Assembly (NCBI GenBank): GCA_963803025.1
Contig: CAWDKZ010000009.1
Coordinates: forward strand, 1 to 64,000
Source: Bog-793 sp963803025
GTDB taxonomy: Bacteria; Actinomycetota; Acidimicrobiia; Acidimicrobiales; Bog-793
Reading direction: 5' to 3'
DNA: 64,000 nt
Shown here: positions 17,141 to 25,474 of the stretch, in pieces
How the letters are laid out: each line of letters opens with the position of its first letter
Position numbering within the stretch: position 1 is the stretch's first letter
Made by a program: the position numbers and the translations under genes
Notes under the pieces: generated by a model
What the model was told of the DNA's origin: nothing
What the model saw: the letters and a program-made list of their open reading frames with translations, nothing else
The model's database searches: none

Positions 17141-18763
17141 GGAGAGCACAGCGTTGCCCCGGGCGGCGGCAATTATTATCCGGCCAAGGTGTTCTGCGTC
17201 GGTATCGGTATCGGGGTTCTTGTCCAGGTAACCCGCGGCGCCGGCGTGCAGGGCGTCGGAGACGAGATCATCGTCGGCGATGCGGGACATAGCGACGACC
17301 TGCGGAGCGGGGACTAGTGCCCGAAGCTGGCGGATGATGTCGATGCCGTCGGCATCGTCGAGGTGCAGTTCGACGAGGACCACGTCAGAGCCCAGGGCGC
17401 GGCAGGCCTCGACAGCTTGCCGACCCGTCGCTACCTCGCCGACGACTTGGAGCGCCGGCTCGGTGCGGCGCAGCAGCGTCGCCAAGCCCATCCGCGTCAC
17501 TGCTTGTGGGTCGACCACGAGCACGCGCAGTTGTTCCGTGCCGGGCCGTTCGGTCGCGCCGCGAGTGGTGCGGGGGACTTCCGCCCGTACGCTCGTGCCC
17601 CACCCCGGGGTGGAATCGATCTGGAGAGAACCACCAAGAAGCTGGGCACGCTGGGCCATCCCGAGTAACCCGACGCGCTCCACCCCGCCACCGTTCAGGA
17701 CCCCGGCGTCAAAGCCACGACCGTCGTCCTGCACCAGGAGCGTGAACGTCTCGTCGCCGTAAACCAACCCCACGCGCACAGTCGACGCGGCGGCGTGACG
17801 GACGACATTGGTGAGCGCTTCTTGGGCGATCCGGAACAGCTGGTGCGTCACGTCTGGAGCAAGCTCCACGGGTCGGCCGGTCTTGACCAAGCGCACGTTG
17901 GTCATGCCGCCACGGCTCGTGAAGCTTAGTTCGCGTTCGATCGCTTCCTCGAAACTGTGCCCCAAGAGGGGCGAGGGAGCTAGAGCCAAGACGTCGCGTC
18001 GAGTCTCTTCGAGCGTTTCTCGGGTGGCCTGGTGAGCCATCGCCAAAGCGGTCTGGATGGCCCTGGTGCGACCTTGAGCCGCGGCCTCCCCGGCTTCTTG
18101 GAGGTGGAGGAGGATGTCGGCAAGGCCTTGGGCCACCGTGTCGTACACCTCGCGCGCCAGGCGGTCGCGCTCGATGTGGGTGGACTCGACCCGCGCCCGT
18201 GCCTCGGCTTCGGCGTGCAGCCGTGCGTTCGTGATCGCGATCGCGGCGTGCTTCGCGAACAAGTCCAGCAACTTGACGTCGTCATCGGTAAAGACGCGTG
18301 CGGGGTCACGCGAGAACGCCACGCACGTGCCGATCACATCGCTGCGCCACATCACTGGCACCCCCACGACAGCTCGCAAGGAAAGCCTGTCAGCCGGGCT
18401 CAGGTGGCCGCCCCGAACCTGGGAGTAGTCCGCCAGGACTAGTGGGGCGCGCGCTGCCACGACCATGCCGGTCACGCCTTCGGTCAGTGGGAAGAGGTGG
18501 CCCGACTGGCAGGCGACCCCGATGTCGGCTTCCTTGCGGTACACCTGGGCGGCCTCATCGACACTCGTGATCGACCCGGCGTCGCAGTCAAGAAGCTGAA
18601 GAGAGCGGCGCAGGATCCGCTCCAACAAAGGGCGCAGGGAAAGTTCGCCCGCAAGATCCTCCACTAGCGCGGCGAGGACCTCTGCACGGTCCAGGTCGCC
18701 GTGGTCCTCGCTACCGTTGGGACGCGCCCTTGCCATCGCACGGAGGTTGGCCGCGGCCACCAT
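17072..18763 (-). CDS. GAF-HisKA_3-HATPase-receiver hybrid with altered phospho-sites
   Basis: A 563-aa cytosolic sensor/regulator hybrid. GAF domain, about residues 30-180. HisKA_3 dimerisation box at 197-220, where ERDRLAREVYDTVAQG has Tyr207 in place of the conserved His. HATPase about 300-398, with N-box QEALTNVVRHA, G1 DDGRGF and G2 GLLGMAQRA intact. Receiver about 412-535, with LVVDPQAVTRMGL (normally DD), VVLVELHLDDADG (Glu465 where the phospho-Asp belongs) and conserved Lys515. The LuxR-type HTH follows in another frame. Signalling by ordinary His-Asp phosphotransfer looks impossible. It is transcribed toward cyclase/LarA and lies 97 bp after the dehydrogenase gene. Confidence 0.85.
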   Translation of the reverse strand: MVAAANLRAMARARPNGSEDHGDLDRAEVLAALVEDLAGELSLRPLLERILRRSLQLLDCDAGSITSVDEAAQVYRKEADIGVACQSGHLFPLTEGVTGMVVAARAPLVLADYSQVRGGHLSPADRLSLRAVVGVPVMWRSDVIGTCVAFSRDPARVFTDDDVKLLDLFAKHAAIAITNARLHAEAEARARVESTHIERDRLAREVYDTVAQGLADILLHLQEAGEAAAQGRTRAIQTALAMAHQATRETLEETRRDVLALAPSPLLGHSFEEAIERELSFTSRGGMTNVRLVKTGRPVELAPDVTHQLFRIAQEALTNVVRHAAASTVRVGLVYGDETFTLLVQDDGRGFDAGVLNGGGVERVGLLGMAQRAQLLGGSLQIDSTPGWGTSVRAEVPRTTRGATERPGTEQLRVLVVDPQAVTRMGLATLLRRTEPALQVVGEVATGRQAVEACRALGSDVVLVELHLDDADGIDIIRQLRALVPAPQVVAMSRIADDDLVSDALHAGAAGYLDKNPDTDTDAEHLGRIIIAAARGNAVLSGPGADWLRVRARLPRAFDADRA

Positions 18764-18860
18764 GAGCGTTCTCCCCGGCCGGCCAGGCGTAAGCAGCTCG
18801 TTGCTTCACGCGAGAACCAGTCCCCACGTAAACATACTGCATCCGAACGCGGGCCAGGCG

Positions 18861-19853
18861 TCAGGCAGACGCACCGGTGGTGTCCCTCCTGTGCAGGAGG
18901 GCGTCCGGGTTGACCACGTCGTGCAAGTCATGGCCGACGACGGCGTTGATGAGGTTCTGCATCGTCCTGCGCTTCAGCTCCGCATAGGACTCTTCGGTGT
19001 AGTAGGCGACGTGCGGGGTGAGGACGACCCGGTCAAGGGCCGCGATCGGGTGGCCCGCCGGCAGCGGCTCGGTTTCGAACACGTCTATCCCAGCCCCGAA
19101 GATCTTCCCTTGCGAGACCGCGCTGACCAGGGCGTCGGTGTCAACGATCCCCCCTCTGGAGGTGTTGAGGAAGATGGCGTCCGATCGCATCAGCGCGAAC
19201 GCCCCTGCATCGATCAGGTGGTGGGTGGCGCTGCTAAGAGGTACGTGCATGCTGACCACCTGCGCACTGCTCAACAGGTCGTCAAACCCGACCACCGGGT
19301 AGCCCTCAGGGGTGGTAGACCCGGGGCTCAGCACGATGTCATGGACGACGACCCGGTAGCCGAGACCGGTGGCCTTGCGTGCCACGGCCTTGCCGATAGC
19401 ACCGTAGCCGACCACACCGAACACACGGCCAGCGACCTGGTACACCGGCTGCACCTCGCGCAGCAACGAGAGGCCGGCGCGCACACCGCGGTCCAGCACC
19501 ACTAGGCCCCTCCCGACGGCGAGGGCGAGAGCGATCGCGTGGTCCGAAACGGCTTCGGTACTGTAATCGGAGACATTGCAGACGATGACGCCCCGCTTGG
19601 TTGCCGCTGCGACGTCAATTGTGTCAACGCCGACGCCGAACCTGGCCACCGCTTTGACAGAAGGCAGAGCATCGAAAACCTCGGCGGTGATCTGCGCGTA
19701 CTGGACGGCGAGCCCGTCTGCCCCTTGGGCGTTGGAGATGACCTCGCCAGGGGACAACCCGTGCGCGATGACGAGCTCGGCCCCAGCTTGCGCTGCCACC
19801 TCTCGCTCGATGTCGAGCGAGGGGAACTCGCTGTCTGTTATGACGATCCTCAC
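18861..19853 (-). CDS. D-2-hydroxyacid dehydrogenase (SerA/CtBP family)
   Basis: An NAD-dependent dehydrogenase of 330 aa, related to phosphoglycerate dehydrogenase but without its ACT domain. NAD-binding motif VVGYGAIGKAVA; catalytic Arg in NTSRGGIVD, Glu in DVFETEPL and His in VLTPHVAYYT. GTG 19853 is preferred over an upstream in-frame ATG inside the kinase gene. It begins 28 bp after the FGGY kinase stop, so both belong to one minus-strand operon. The substrate is probably a sugar acid or its phosphate (inference from context). Confidence 0.85.
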   Translation of the reverse strand: MRIVITDSEFPSLDIEREVAAQAGAELVIAHGLSPGEVISNAQGADGLAVQYAQITAEVFDALPSVKAVARFGVGVDTIDVAAATKRGVIVCNVSDYSTEAVSDHAIALALAVGRGLVVLDRGVRAGLSLLREVQPVYQVAGRVFGVVGYGAIGKAVARKATGLGYRVVVHDIVLSPGSTTPEGYPVVGFDDLLSSAQVVSMHVPLSSATHHLIDAGAFALMRSDAIFLNTSRGGIVDTDALVSAVSQGKIFGAGIDVFETEPLPAGHPIAALDRVVLTPHVAYYTEESYAELKRRTMQNLINAVVGHDLHDVVNPDALLHRRDTTGASA

Positions 19854-19881
19854 CTGCTCAAACCACCCTTCCCCTCGTGCC

Positions 19882-21201
19882 TCAGAGGTACCTCTGAGCC
19901 AACGCGACGGTACCGATGATCGAGCAGTTCTCGACCACCTCAAAACTAAAGCCCGGTATCTCCCTTTCCTTCAATTGCACGAACGCCTTGGTCGACAGCC
20001 CGCCGGCCAATTTCACAACAGGCTTCAACTGTACGACCTCAGCCGCCTCACGGATCGTGGTGTTAAGCACCCGGTTCATGCTCTTCAGCATGGCTGCCAG
20101 CATCTCCTCGCGCGTTGCCGCCAGCGTCAGGCCGTGCCAGGCCCCCGTTCGCTTTTCCATGCTCTGGCGGTCCCCCGTGAGGTACGGGTCAAAGGTAACC
20201 TCCCCGTCCTGCTCGAACTCTGCGAGCGCTTTGGGGATGAACGCGTCGTAGAACTCCTCTTTTGTCATGTCCCTTGCGAGCTGCTCGTGGAACCAGTCCA
20301 AGGCGAACCCGCCAGCTGTCGTGGCATATATCTGCCACATACCGGGTAGCGCGGAGTTCCGTAAATAATAATGCGGGTTGACCACCGGTCGGTCCGTGAG
20401 GATGCTGACCATGTCGCTCGAGCCCGCCGTGTTCATGATGCAGCCCGGCTCGACATTGCCGGCCCCTACCTGTGCCGCGGCCATGTCGTTGGTCCCGACG
20501 GTCACAGGTACCCCGCTACTTACTCCCAAGCGAGAAGCGACGTCTGGTAGCAGCTTCCCCAGGACCGTACCGGGGTTGCGGATCTCACTGAACCATTTCT
20601 TTTCGAGATCGAAGGCATCGAGTAGTGTCTGTGACCAACCTCCCTGTGTCAGCGTCTCATAGAGGCCCAACATCGAGGCGTTGACCAGGTCGACCATCCA
20701 CTCCCCTGTGAACTTCTTGTGGACGTACGTCGTCAGGTGGCCGATCCTGTAGGTGTCGTCCAAAAACTGGGGCTCGTTCTGCTTTATCCAGAGGAGAGTC
20801 ATGATGCCCGCGCCGCCCGCGAACGGGTAGATACCGGCGATGTGCAGGTAGCGGTCCCTGCCAAACTCCTCGTCGATGTAACGGCATTGGTCGCGGCTTC
20901 GGCGATCCATGTGAGTGATGATGTTCGGGTACGCCAGATCCCCCGATTCCTTGATGAAAACGGGTGACGGCGAGAAGGTGTCATAGCAAACAAGTTCGAC
21001 TTTTGCCCGTAGGGCGGGGTCGATCTGCGTTGCTGCCTTGTAAAGGCCTCCCATCAGCTCATCTGGGGCGATCTCGACCTTGGACCCAGGCAGGAGGATG
21101 TACGGGTACTCTTCCTTGGCCGTTTGCAACTCGTTCAGTTTCTCGTCCACGACCGAGATCTTGACCGACGACGTACCAAAGTCGACAGATAAGAACAGCA
21201 T
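19882..21201 (-). CDS. FGGY-family carbohydrate kinase
   Basis: A sugar kinase of 439 aa, slightly short for the family (about 480-520). The ATP-binding phosphate-1 motif is LSVDFGTSSVK at the N-terminus. The central TVGTNDMAAAQVGAGNVEPG and the C-terminal KPVVKLAGGLSTKAFVQL match FGGY_N/FGGY_C features. ATG 21201 has AGGAGG about 6 bases upstream. An IS3-type element sits between it and the aldolase gene, but the order and strand suggest one original operon: transaldolase, aldolase, kinase, dehydrogenase. Confidence 0.87.
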   Translation of the reverse strand: MLFLSVDFGTSSVKISVVDEKLNELQTAKEEYPYILLPGSKVEIAPDELMGGLYKAATQIDPALRAKVELVCYDTFSPSPVFIKESGDLAYPNIITHMDRRSRDQCRYIDEEFGRDRYLHIAGIYPFAGGAGIMTLLWIKQNEPQFLDDTYRIGHLTTYVHKKFTGEWMVDLVNASMLGLYETLTQGGWSQTLLDAFDLEKKWFSEIRNPGTVLGKLLPDVASRLGVSSGVPVTVGTNDMAAAQVGAGNVEPGCIMNTAGSSDMVSILTDRPVVNPHYYLRNSALPGMWQIYATTAGGFALDWFHEQLARDMTKEEFYDAFIPKALAEFEQDGEVTFDPYLTGDRQSMEKRTGAWHGLTLAATREEMLAAMLKSMNRVLNTTIREAAEVVQLKPVVKLAGGLSTKAFVQLKEREIPGFSFEVVENCSIIGTVALAQRYL

Positions 21202-21297
21202 GTTCGGTCCTCCTGCTAAATAGGCTAGACGGCGCGACGACTCCTCAGGGTGAGGCCTCGATCAGGGTACCGTCAAGCCGGCTGAGACACGTTCTTT

Positions 21298-22305
21298 CTA
21301 TGAGATCTGCGCGGGCTCCTTTGGCGCCGGCTTGTTGATCCACGCTGCTTCGGGGAGAAGCGGTGGGATTGGCGGTCTGTTGACGAACCGCTCGGGATGG
21401 GCGGCATAAGCGGCATCGAGGACACGGGCCCGACCTTCTCGGATCTCAGTCGCGGTGCCGAAGTGCACCGACGCCGGCGTGTGCAGGCCGATGCCCGAGT
21501 GTCGGTGGAAGTGGTTGTAGTGCTCGAAGAACGCCGTGCAGAACTCGATGGCGTCCTCGCGCGATCCGAAGCGCTCGGGGAACGCAGGGCAGTACTTCAA
21601 GGTCTTGAACCCTGCTTCGGAGTACGGGTTGTCGTTGCTCACGTGCGGGCGTGAATGAGTCCTTCCGATCTTCAGGTTCGCCAGCAGCACCGCCACCGGC
21701 TTCGAGGTCATCGAGCTGCCCCGGTCCGCATGGATGGTGAGGGTCGAAGGGGCGATGTTCTGCGACGCGGTCACCTGTTTCAGCCAGGCCTTGGCGACCT
21801 GGCCGTCCTCTTGGTCGACGACCATCCAGCCAGGGCAGTAACGGCTGTAGATGTCGAGCATGACGAACAGGTCGTAGTGGACGCCGCGGGCCGGGCCCTT
21901 GAGCTTGGTGACGTCATAGGACCAGACCTCGTTCGGCCGGGTCGCGACGAACTCTGGGATCGTGCGCGGTGGATGGGTCGCCTGGCGGCGGCGCTCACGG
22001 ACCTCGCCGTTGGCCCGCAGGAGGCGGTACATGGTGGACTGCGAGGCCAAGTAGGTCCCTTCGTCCAACAAGGTGGCCCAGGCCTGTGCCGGTGCGGAGT
22101 CGACGAACCGGCCCCGGAGCACCTCGAACACGCCTTGCTGCTCGCTGGCCAACAAGGCGTCGGCGGGCGTGGGGCGCGGCTTTCGTGGCCCGAGCTTTTT
22201 CGGCTGAAACGCCCGGTAGTGCGTGGCACACGACCGGCCGACGGCCGTGCAGGCCGCCCTTGTGCCTGCGAGGGTCTTCACCTCAGAAAATGCCTGCTCG
22301 ATCAT
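21298..22305 (-). CDS. IS3-family transposase, catalytic subunit
   Basis: An rve-type DDE integrase of 335 aa. Catalytic residues are in VWSYDVTKLKGP, TIHADRGSSMTS and YSEAGFKTLKYCPAFPE. The upstream HTH_21-like region is RGRFVDSAPAQAWATLLDEG. Its ATG overlaps the orfA stop as ATGA, so translation is coupled by termination-reinitiation rather than by -1 frameshifting. It belongs to the IS3 branch with AXW-type ORFs rather than the IS3 group at 3.2-4.5 kb. Confidence 0.88.
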   Translation of the reverse strand: MIEQAFSEVKTLAGTRAACTAVGRSCATHYRAFQPKKLGPRKPRPTPADALLASEQQGVFEVLRGRFVDSAPAQAWATLLDEGTYLASQSTMYRLLRANGEVRERRRQATHPPRTIPEFVATRPNEVWSYDVTKLKGPARGVHYDLFVMLDIYSRYCPGWMVVDQEDGQVAKAWLKQVTASQNIAPSTLTIHADRGSSMTSKPVAVLLANLKIGRTHSRPHVSNDNPYSEAGFKTLKYCPAFPERFGSREDAIEFCTAFFEHYNHFHRHSGIGLHTPASVHFGTATEIREGRARVLDAAYAAHPERFVNRPPIPPLLPEAAWINKPAPKEPAQIS

Positions 22306-22733
22306 CGCTGCTGCCTGTTCTCCTCGTCGCTCTCGGCGAGCGACCGCCCCAAGAGCTCCGATGCTTTTCCCTGGATCTCCACCACCAGTCTCGTCTTCGC
22401 GAGCTCAGCCTCGGCTCGCTCGGCTCGCTTTTTGGTCCGGGCAAGCTCGTCGGCGAGCGGGTTGTGCTTCGGCAGCCTGTCTTTCGGGCCGAGCCCGGCG
22501 AGCGCACCGCAGTCCCGGGCGCGGCGCCACTCGACTATGTGGCTCGTGTACAGGTCTTCGCGGCGCAACAGCGCGCCCTTGTCGCCGTCATCGGCACAGC
22601 GGTCATACTCGTCGAGGATCGCCAGCTTGTAGTCAGCGGTGAAGCTTCGCCACCTGGGTCGATCTGGCATCGAGGGTTCGTCGCCCATGGCTTCATCATG
22701 GGCGCGAGTCATCGTCAAGGTAGTGAGGGTCAC
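22302..22733 (-). CDS. IS3-family OrfA
   Basis: A DNA-binding subunit with a helix-turn-helix: RSFTADYKLAILDEYDRCAD and LYTSHIVEWRRARDCGALAG. A coiled-coil tail, LADELARTKKRAERAEAELA, follows. The most likely start is an internal Met (MGDEP or MPDRP) rather than the outermost ATG at 22733, which lies within the element end region. The stop overlaps the orfB start. Confidence 0.75.
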   Translation of the reverse strand: MTLTTLTMTRAHDEAMGDEPSMPDRPRWRSFTADYKLAILDEYDRCADDGDKGALLRREDLYTSHIVEWRRARDCGALAGLGPKDRLPKHNPLADELARTKKRAERAEAELAKTRLVVEIQGKASELLGRSLAESDEENRQQR

Positions 22734-22786
22734 TTCGAAAGAGATCCGATCTCGCCCTGCAGGGTTGGACTACTGCTGCGGGTGTC

Positions 22787-23701
22787 TCAGCTCAGCCTGA
22801 CACACAGAGCGGAACCTGTCTGTGAGAGTATCGCTCTGATGTCGCTCTCCTCCTGAGCGGCCAGTGCCTTCACGGGTAACCTTGGCTTGCCACCCGAGAA
22901 GCCACAGAGGTTCATGCAGCACTTGAGACCGGCGACGCCGCGCCTTGCCCCGGTCTGCTTCACGAGGCGCTGCAGGCGGAGGTACCGGTCGACAGCCTCC
23001 TGGTGTTCCCCGGAGAAGTACAAGTCGGTGACCTCTGCGCACTGGGCTGGGAAGTAGTTGGCCGCCGAAACAACCCCGCCCGACCCTCCGAGCATGAGGC
23101 AAGTGAGGAGCATGTTGAGGGAGCCGGCTAGGACACTGAAGTCCTCACGGCCACCCACGCTCAGCATGTAGTCGACCATCATGGCTGGCGTGGTGTCCTT
23201 GAGGCCGTGGATGTTCGGGTGGTCCGCGAGCACCCTGACAGCCCGTGGTGAAAGGACGACCGAGTTCGCGAAGCCGGGGGCGACATAAAGCAGCACGGGC
23301 AGAGGGCTGTGATCAGCGACCGCGCGGTAGTAATCCACCAGGGCCTCGTCGTCCATGAGCTTGGCAAAGTAGTTGGGAGTCAAGACCGAGACGTAGTCGA
23401 TGCCGGGGCCGAGGTCGGTGACCCTGTCCAAGAAAGCCAGCGTGAGGTGTAATGACTCTCTGCCCACGCCGACTATGAGCGTCTTGTCGGCCTTGAGCCG
23501 CATGACTTGCCTTACGACTGTAATGGACTCGTCGTCGGACAGTGACCGGGACTCACCGTTGCTGCCCAGGCACATGTAGCCGCGGACGTTCGTCGCGTTC
23601 CACTTCGTGATGTTGTGCTCGAGCATTTCGACGCTCAGGTAGCCCTGGTCGTCGAAAGGTGTTGCCGCGGGGATAATGATCCCTGCCAATTTCTGGTTCA
23701 T
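22787..23701 (-). CDS. DapA/NanA-family (DHDPS superfamily) aldolase
   Basis: A Schiff-base aldolase or dehydratase of 304 aa. The catalytic Tyr139 is in VLLYVAPGF and the Schiff-base Lys168 in IHGLKDTTP. The GTTGE-type loop is LGSNGES. The family includes dihydrodipicolinate synthase, N-acetylneuraminate lyase and 2-keto-3-deoxy-sugar-acid aldolases; the sugar context favours the last group. The stop codon TGA is the first three bases of the adjacent IS end, so the native C-terminus may have been replaced by a few residues (CVRLS). Confidence 0.85.
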   Translation of the reverse strand: MNQKLAGIIIPAATPFDDQGYLSVEMLEHNITKWNATNVRGYMCLGSNGESRSLSDDESITVVRQVMRLKADKTLIVGVGRESLHLTLAFLDRVTDLGPGIDYVSVLTPNYFAKLMDDEALVDYYRAVADHSPLPVLLYVAPGFANSVVLSPRAVRVLADHPNIHGLKDTTPAMMVDYMLSVGGREDFSVLAGSLNMLLTCLMLGGSGGVVSAANYFPAQCAEVTDLYFSGEHQEAVDRYLRLQRLVKQTGARRGVAGLKCCMNLCGFSGGKPRLPVKALAAQEESDIRAILSQTGSALCVRLS

Positions 23702-23937
23702 TGCCTACCGGCCCTCTTTGTTCTCCACCCTGTGCCGCCGAGCCCTTGCGTGGGCCTGGTCAGGTCGTGCTCCCGCCGGGCGAGCCCTGTTGAAGCCCAT
23801 TTGGCGTCGGGGGTTGGAACTCTCGCCTTACGAAGTCGACCATATCGTTTGTCGCCTTGGAAAACTCCCGGGTGGTGTTTTGCAAGGCGGGGATCCGGTC
23901 GAACGCGTCGACCGGGATGCCGTCGGGCTCATAAGTC

Positions 23938-25074
23938 TCACGAAAAATAGCTTACGCGCTGTAGCCTGGTCATCACGTCAGCGGGGATGTCCTCCCAGAT
24001 GCGGGAAGCGAGCCGGAGCCGTTTGGAGCGAGGGATAAAGTCGGTGAGGAAGGCGGGCGGGAGTGTGAAGACGGCGTCTGCGCCGGCGGTGTACTCGAGG
24101 TGCCAGCAGCGGTCTGTCGTGTCGGGACCGGGCCCCATGCGGACCGAGCAGATGAGCATCTTGCTCGGGTAGGCCCGGTAGCGGAACAGGCGCTGGGCAC
24201 GCTTGAAGATGGCGACCCCCGCCCAACGGCGGTCCTCGGCAGACAGCTCCACGGCTTCCTTGGCGGCCTGGGCTGCGAACTCGGCGGCGTTCTCCCAACG
24301 GGTGCTCATGTCAGTCACGACCGACCTCCACCGGGTCAGGTCGGCTCCGGCCCTTCGCGCCTCGATCAGGCCGGCCTGGACCTCTTCTGCGACGGCTACG
24401 AACTGGGGCAACGTGTAGGCGAGGGTGCAGTTGGTCGAGATCCCGCGTCGCGTGAGCTCGCGCAGGACTGGGAGACCCTCGCTGGTGCCGGGCACCTTGA
24501 CCATCACATTGGGCGCAAGCGCGGCCAGTTCGGAAGCCTGGCGGAGCATTGCGTCGCTGTCGAAAGCCGAGCGCGGGTCCACCTGGCCGGAGAGGTGGCC
24601 GAAGCGGTAGCCCGTTGCCTCGTGGAGAGGCAAGAGGGCCTCAGCCCCGAGCCGGACAATCTCCTTGTACAGGGACCAGAAGGTGCCCTCCACCGTCGCG
24701 GCTGGGTGCGTGGCGCGGTACGAGCGGATCCAGGCGAGCCAGCGGGCGGGGTCGTCGCGTATCGCGGCCAGCGAGAGAGAAGGATTGGTCGTCACGCCCC
24801 GGAAGAGCGTCGCTTCGGGGTGTGCCGGGTCCCACAACCGCAGAAGCTGCTCAGCGAGCTGGGCCCGCTCCTCTTCCGGTGCTGCCGCGAGCATACGGGC
24901 ACGCCAAGACTCGAAGACCAGCGGTGACGAGTCCCACCAGATCTCTGTCCCGTTGTTTAGTGCGGCCAGTCGCTCCAGCACCGATGGCGGTGAGGGAGCA
25001 GGGCCTACAATTCCTATTGCTTGTTGGGTCTCATCATGCTCTGTCGTAGTCATTGTCTGGGTACCATTTCCCAT
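23938..25074 (-). CDS. tal: Transaldolase-family protein
   Basis: Transaldolase moves a dihydroxyacetone unit between sedoheptulose 7-phosphate and glyceraldehyde 3-phosphate and so handles erythrose 4-phosphate. The 378-aa sequence has the family motifs LFRGVTTNPSLSL and NVMVKVPGTSEGLPVLRELT, with Schiff-base Lys193 and GISTNCTLAYTLPQ following. It opens the minus-strand operon, facing the ABC transporter across the control region. An erythrose-4-phosphate-using enzyme fits the nearby tetrulose kinase/isomerase pairs. Confidence 0.85.
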   Translation of the reverse strand: MGNGTQTMTTTEHDETQQAIGIVGPAPSPPSVLERLAALNNGTEIWWDSSPLVFESWRARMLAAAPEEERAQLAEQLLRLWDPAHPEATLFRGVTTNPSLSLAAIRDDPARWLAWIRSYRATHPAATVEGTFWSLYKEIVRLGAEALLPLHEATGYRFGHLSGQVDPRSAFDSDAMLRQASELAALAPNVMVKVPGTSEGLPVLRELTRRGISTNCTLAYTLPQFVAVAEEVQAGLIEARRAGADLTRWRSVVTDMSTRWENAAEFAAQAAKEAVELSAEDRRWAGVAIFKRAQRLFRYRAYPSKMLICSVRMGPGPDTTDRCWHLEYTAGADAVFTLPPAFLTDFIPRSKRLRLASRIWEDIPADVMTRLQRVSYFS

Positions 25075-25190
25075 GGTTCGCCTTCATCAAGCGGTCTCGA
25101 GACGCCCTGCGAGCGCGCCAAGAACATCCTAAACCAGCCGTTCGCCCAGACAAAACGGGGGATAATACGCACCACAGCAGGATTTCCCCC

Positions 25191-25241
25191 ATGGCAACAT
25201 GCTAGACATGGCAACATGCTAGAACATGGCAACATGCTAGA
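25191..25241. repeat. Three near-tandem 16-bp repeats
   Basis: ATGGCAACATGCTAGA occurs exactly at 25191-25206, 25208-25223 and 25226-25241, with spacings of 17 and 18 bp. The repeats lie about 120 bp upstream of the transaldolase start. Confidence 0.8.
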
Positions 25242-25260
25242 ACTGGCCATGACCTAGGGA

Positions 25261-25392
25261 ATAGGGAAAACTACCCAGTCGGACACGGGTTATCCCTACC
25301 TCTTGCCCGGTAGCCCCTGCTGCTATGATTTTAACATCGAGATGGGTGTAATAGGTAAAACCACCCAGTCCGGTAGAGGGTTGTCCCCACCT
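25261..25392. repeat. Two 40-bp imperfect direct repeats, 90 bp apart
   Basis: ATAGGGAAAACTACCCAGTC (25261) and ATAGGTAAAACCACCCAGTC (25351) begin related segments. Both continue with GG...GGGTT(A/G)TCCC...ACCT. Each contains ACCC and GGGT half-sites in opposite orientation. They are upstream of the transporter operon. Confidence 0.65.
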
Positions 25393-25474
25393 GAATCGGC
25401 CGGGAATAAACCGAATAAACCCTAGTGCAATTTTGGCCATCGTGCAACCGACAACACACACGAGGGACAGGGCT

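Larger units (their letters stand above)
21283..22789 (-). mobile_element. IS3-family insertion sequence between aldolase and kinase genes
   Basis: Terminal inverted repeats TGAGACAC (21283-21290) and GTGTCTCA (22782-22789) bound the orfA and orfB genes. The outer TGA of the right end serves as the stop codon of the aldolase gene. A clear target duplication is not visible. The element splits what looks like one catabolic operon and is oriented with it. Confidence 0.7.
25075..25474. promoter_or_regulatory. Divergent control region with two repeat sets
   Basis: The 400 bp lie between transaldolase and the ABC transporter genes, which diverge. They are AT-richer than their surroundings. Three 16-bp repeats (25191-25241) and a 40-bp imperfect repeat pair with a 90-bp period (25261-25392) are present. 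They are good candidates for binding sites of a regulator that controls both operons. The hybrid regulator at 17 kb is one candidate (inference). Confidence 0.5.

Noticed and set aside
16765..17175. Programmed frameshift joining receiver and LuxR domains
   Set aside because: I see no slippery heptamer or stimulatory structure at the junction; a plain indel is simpler.
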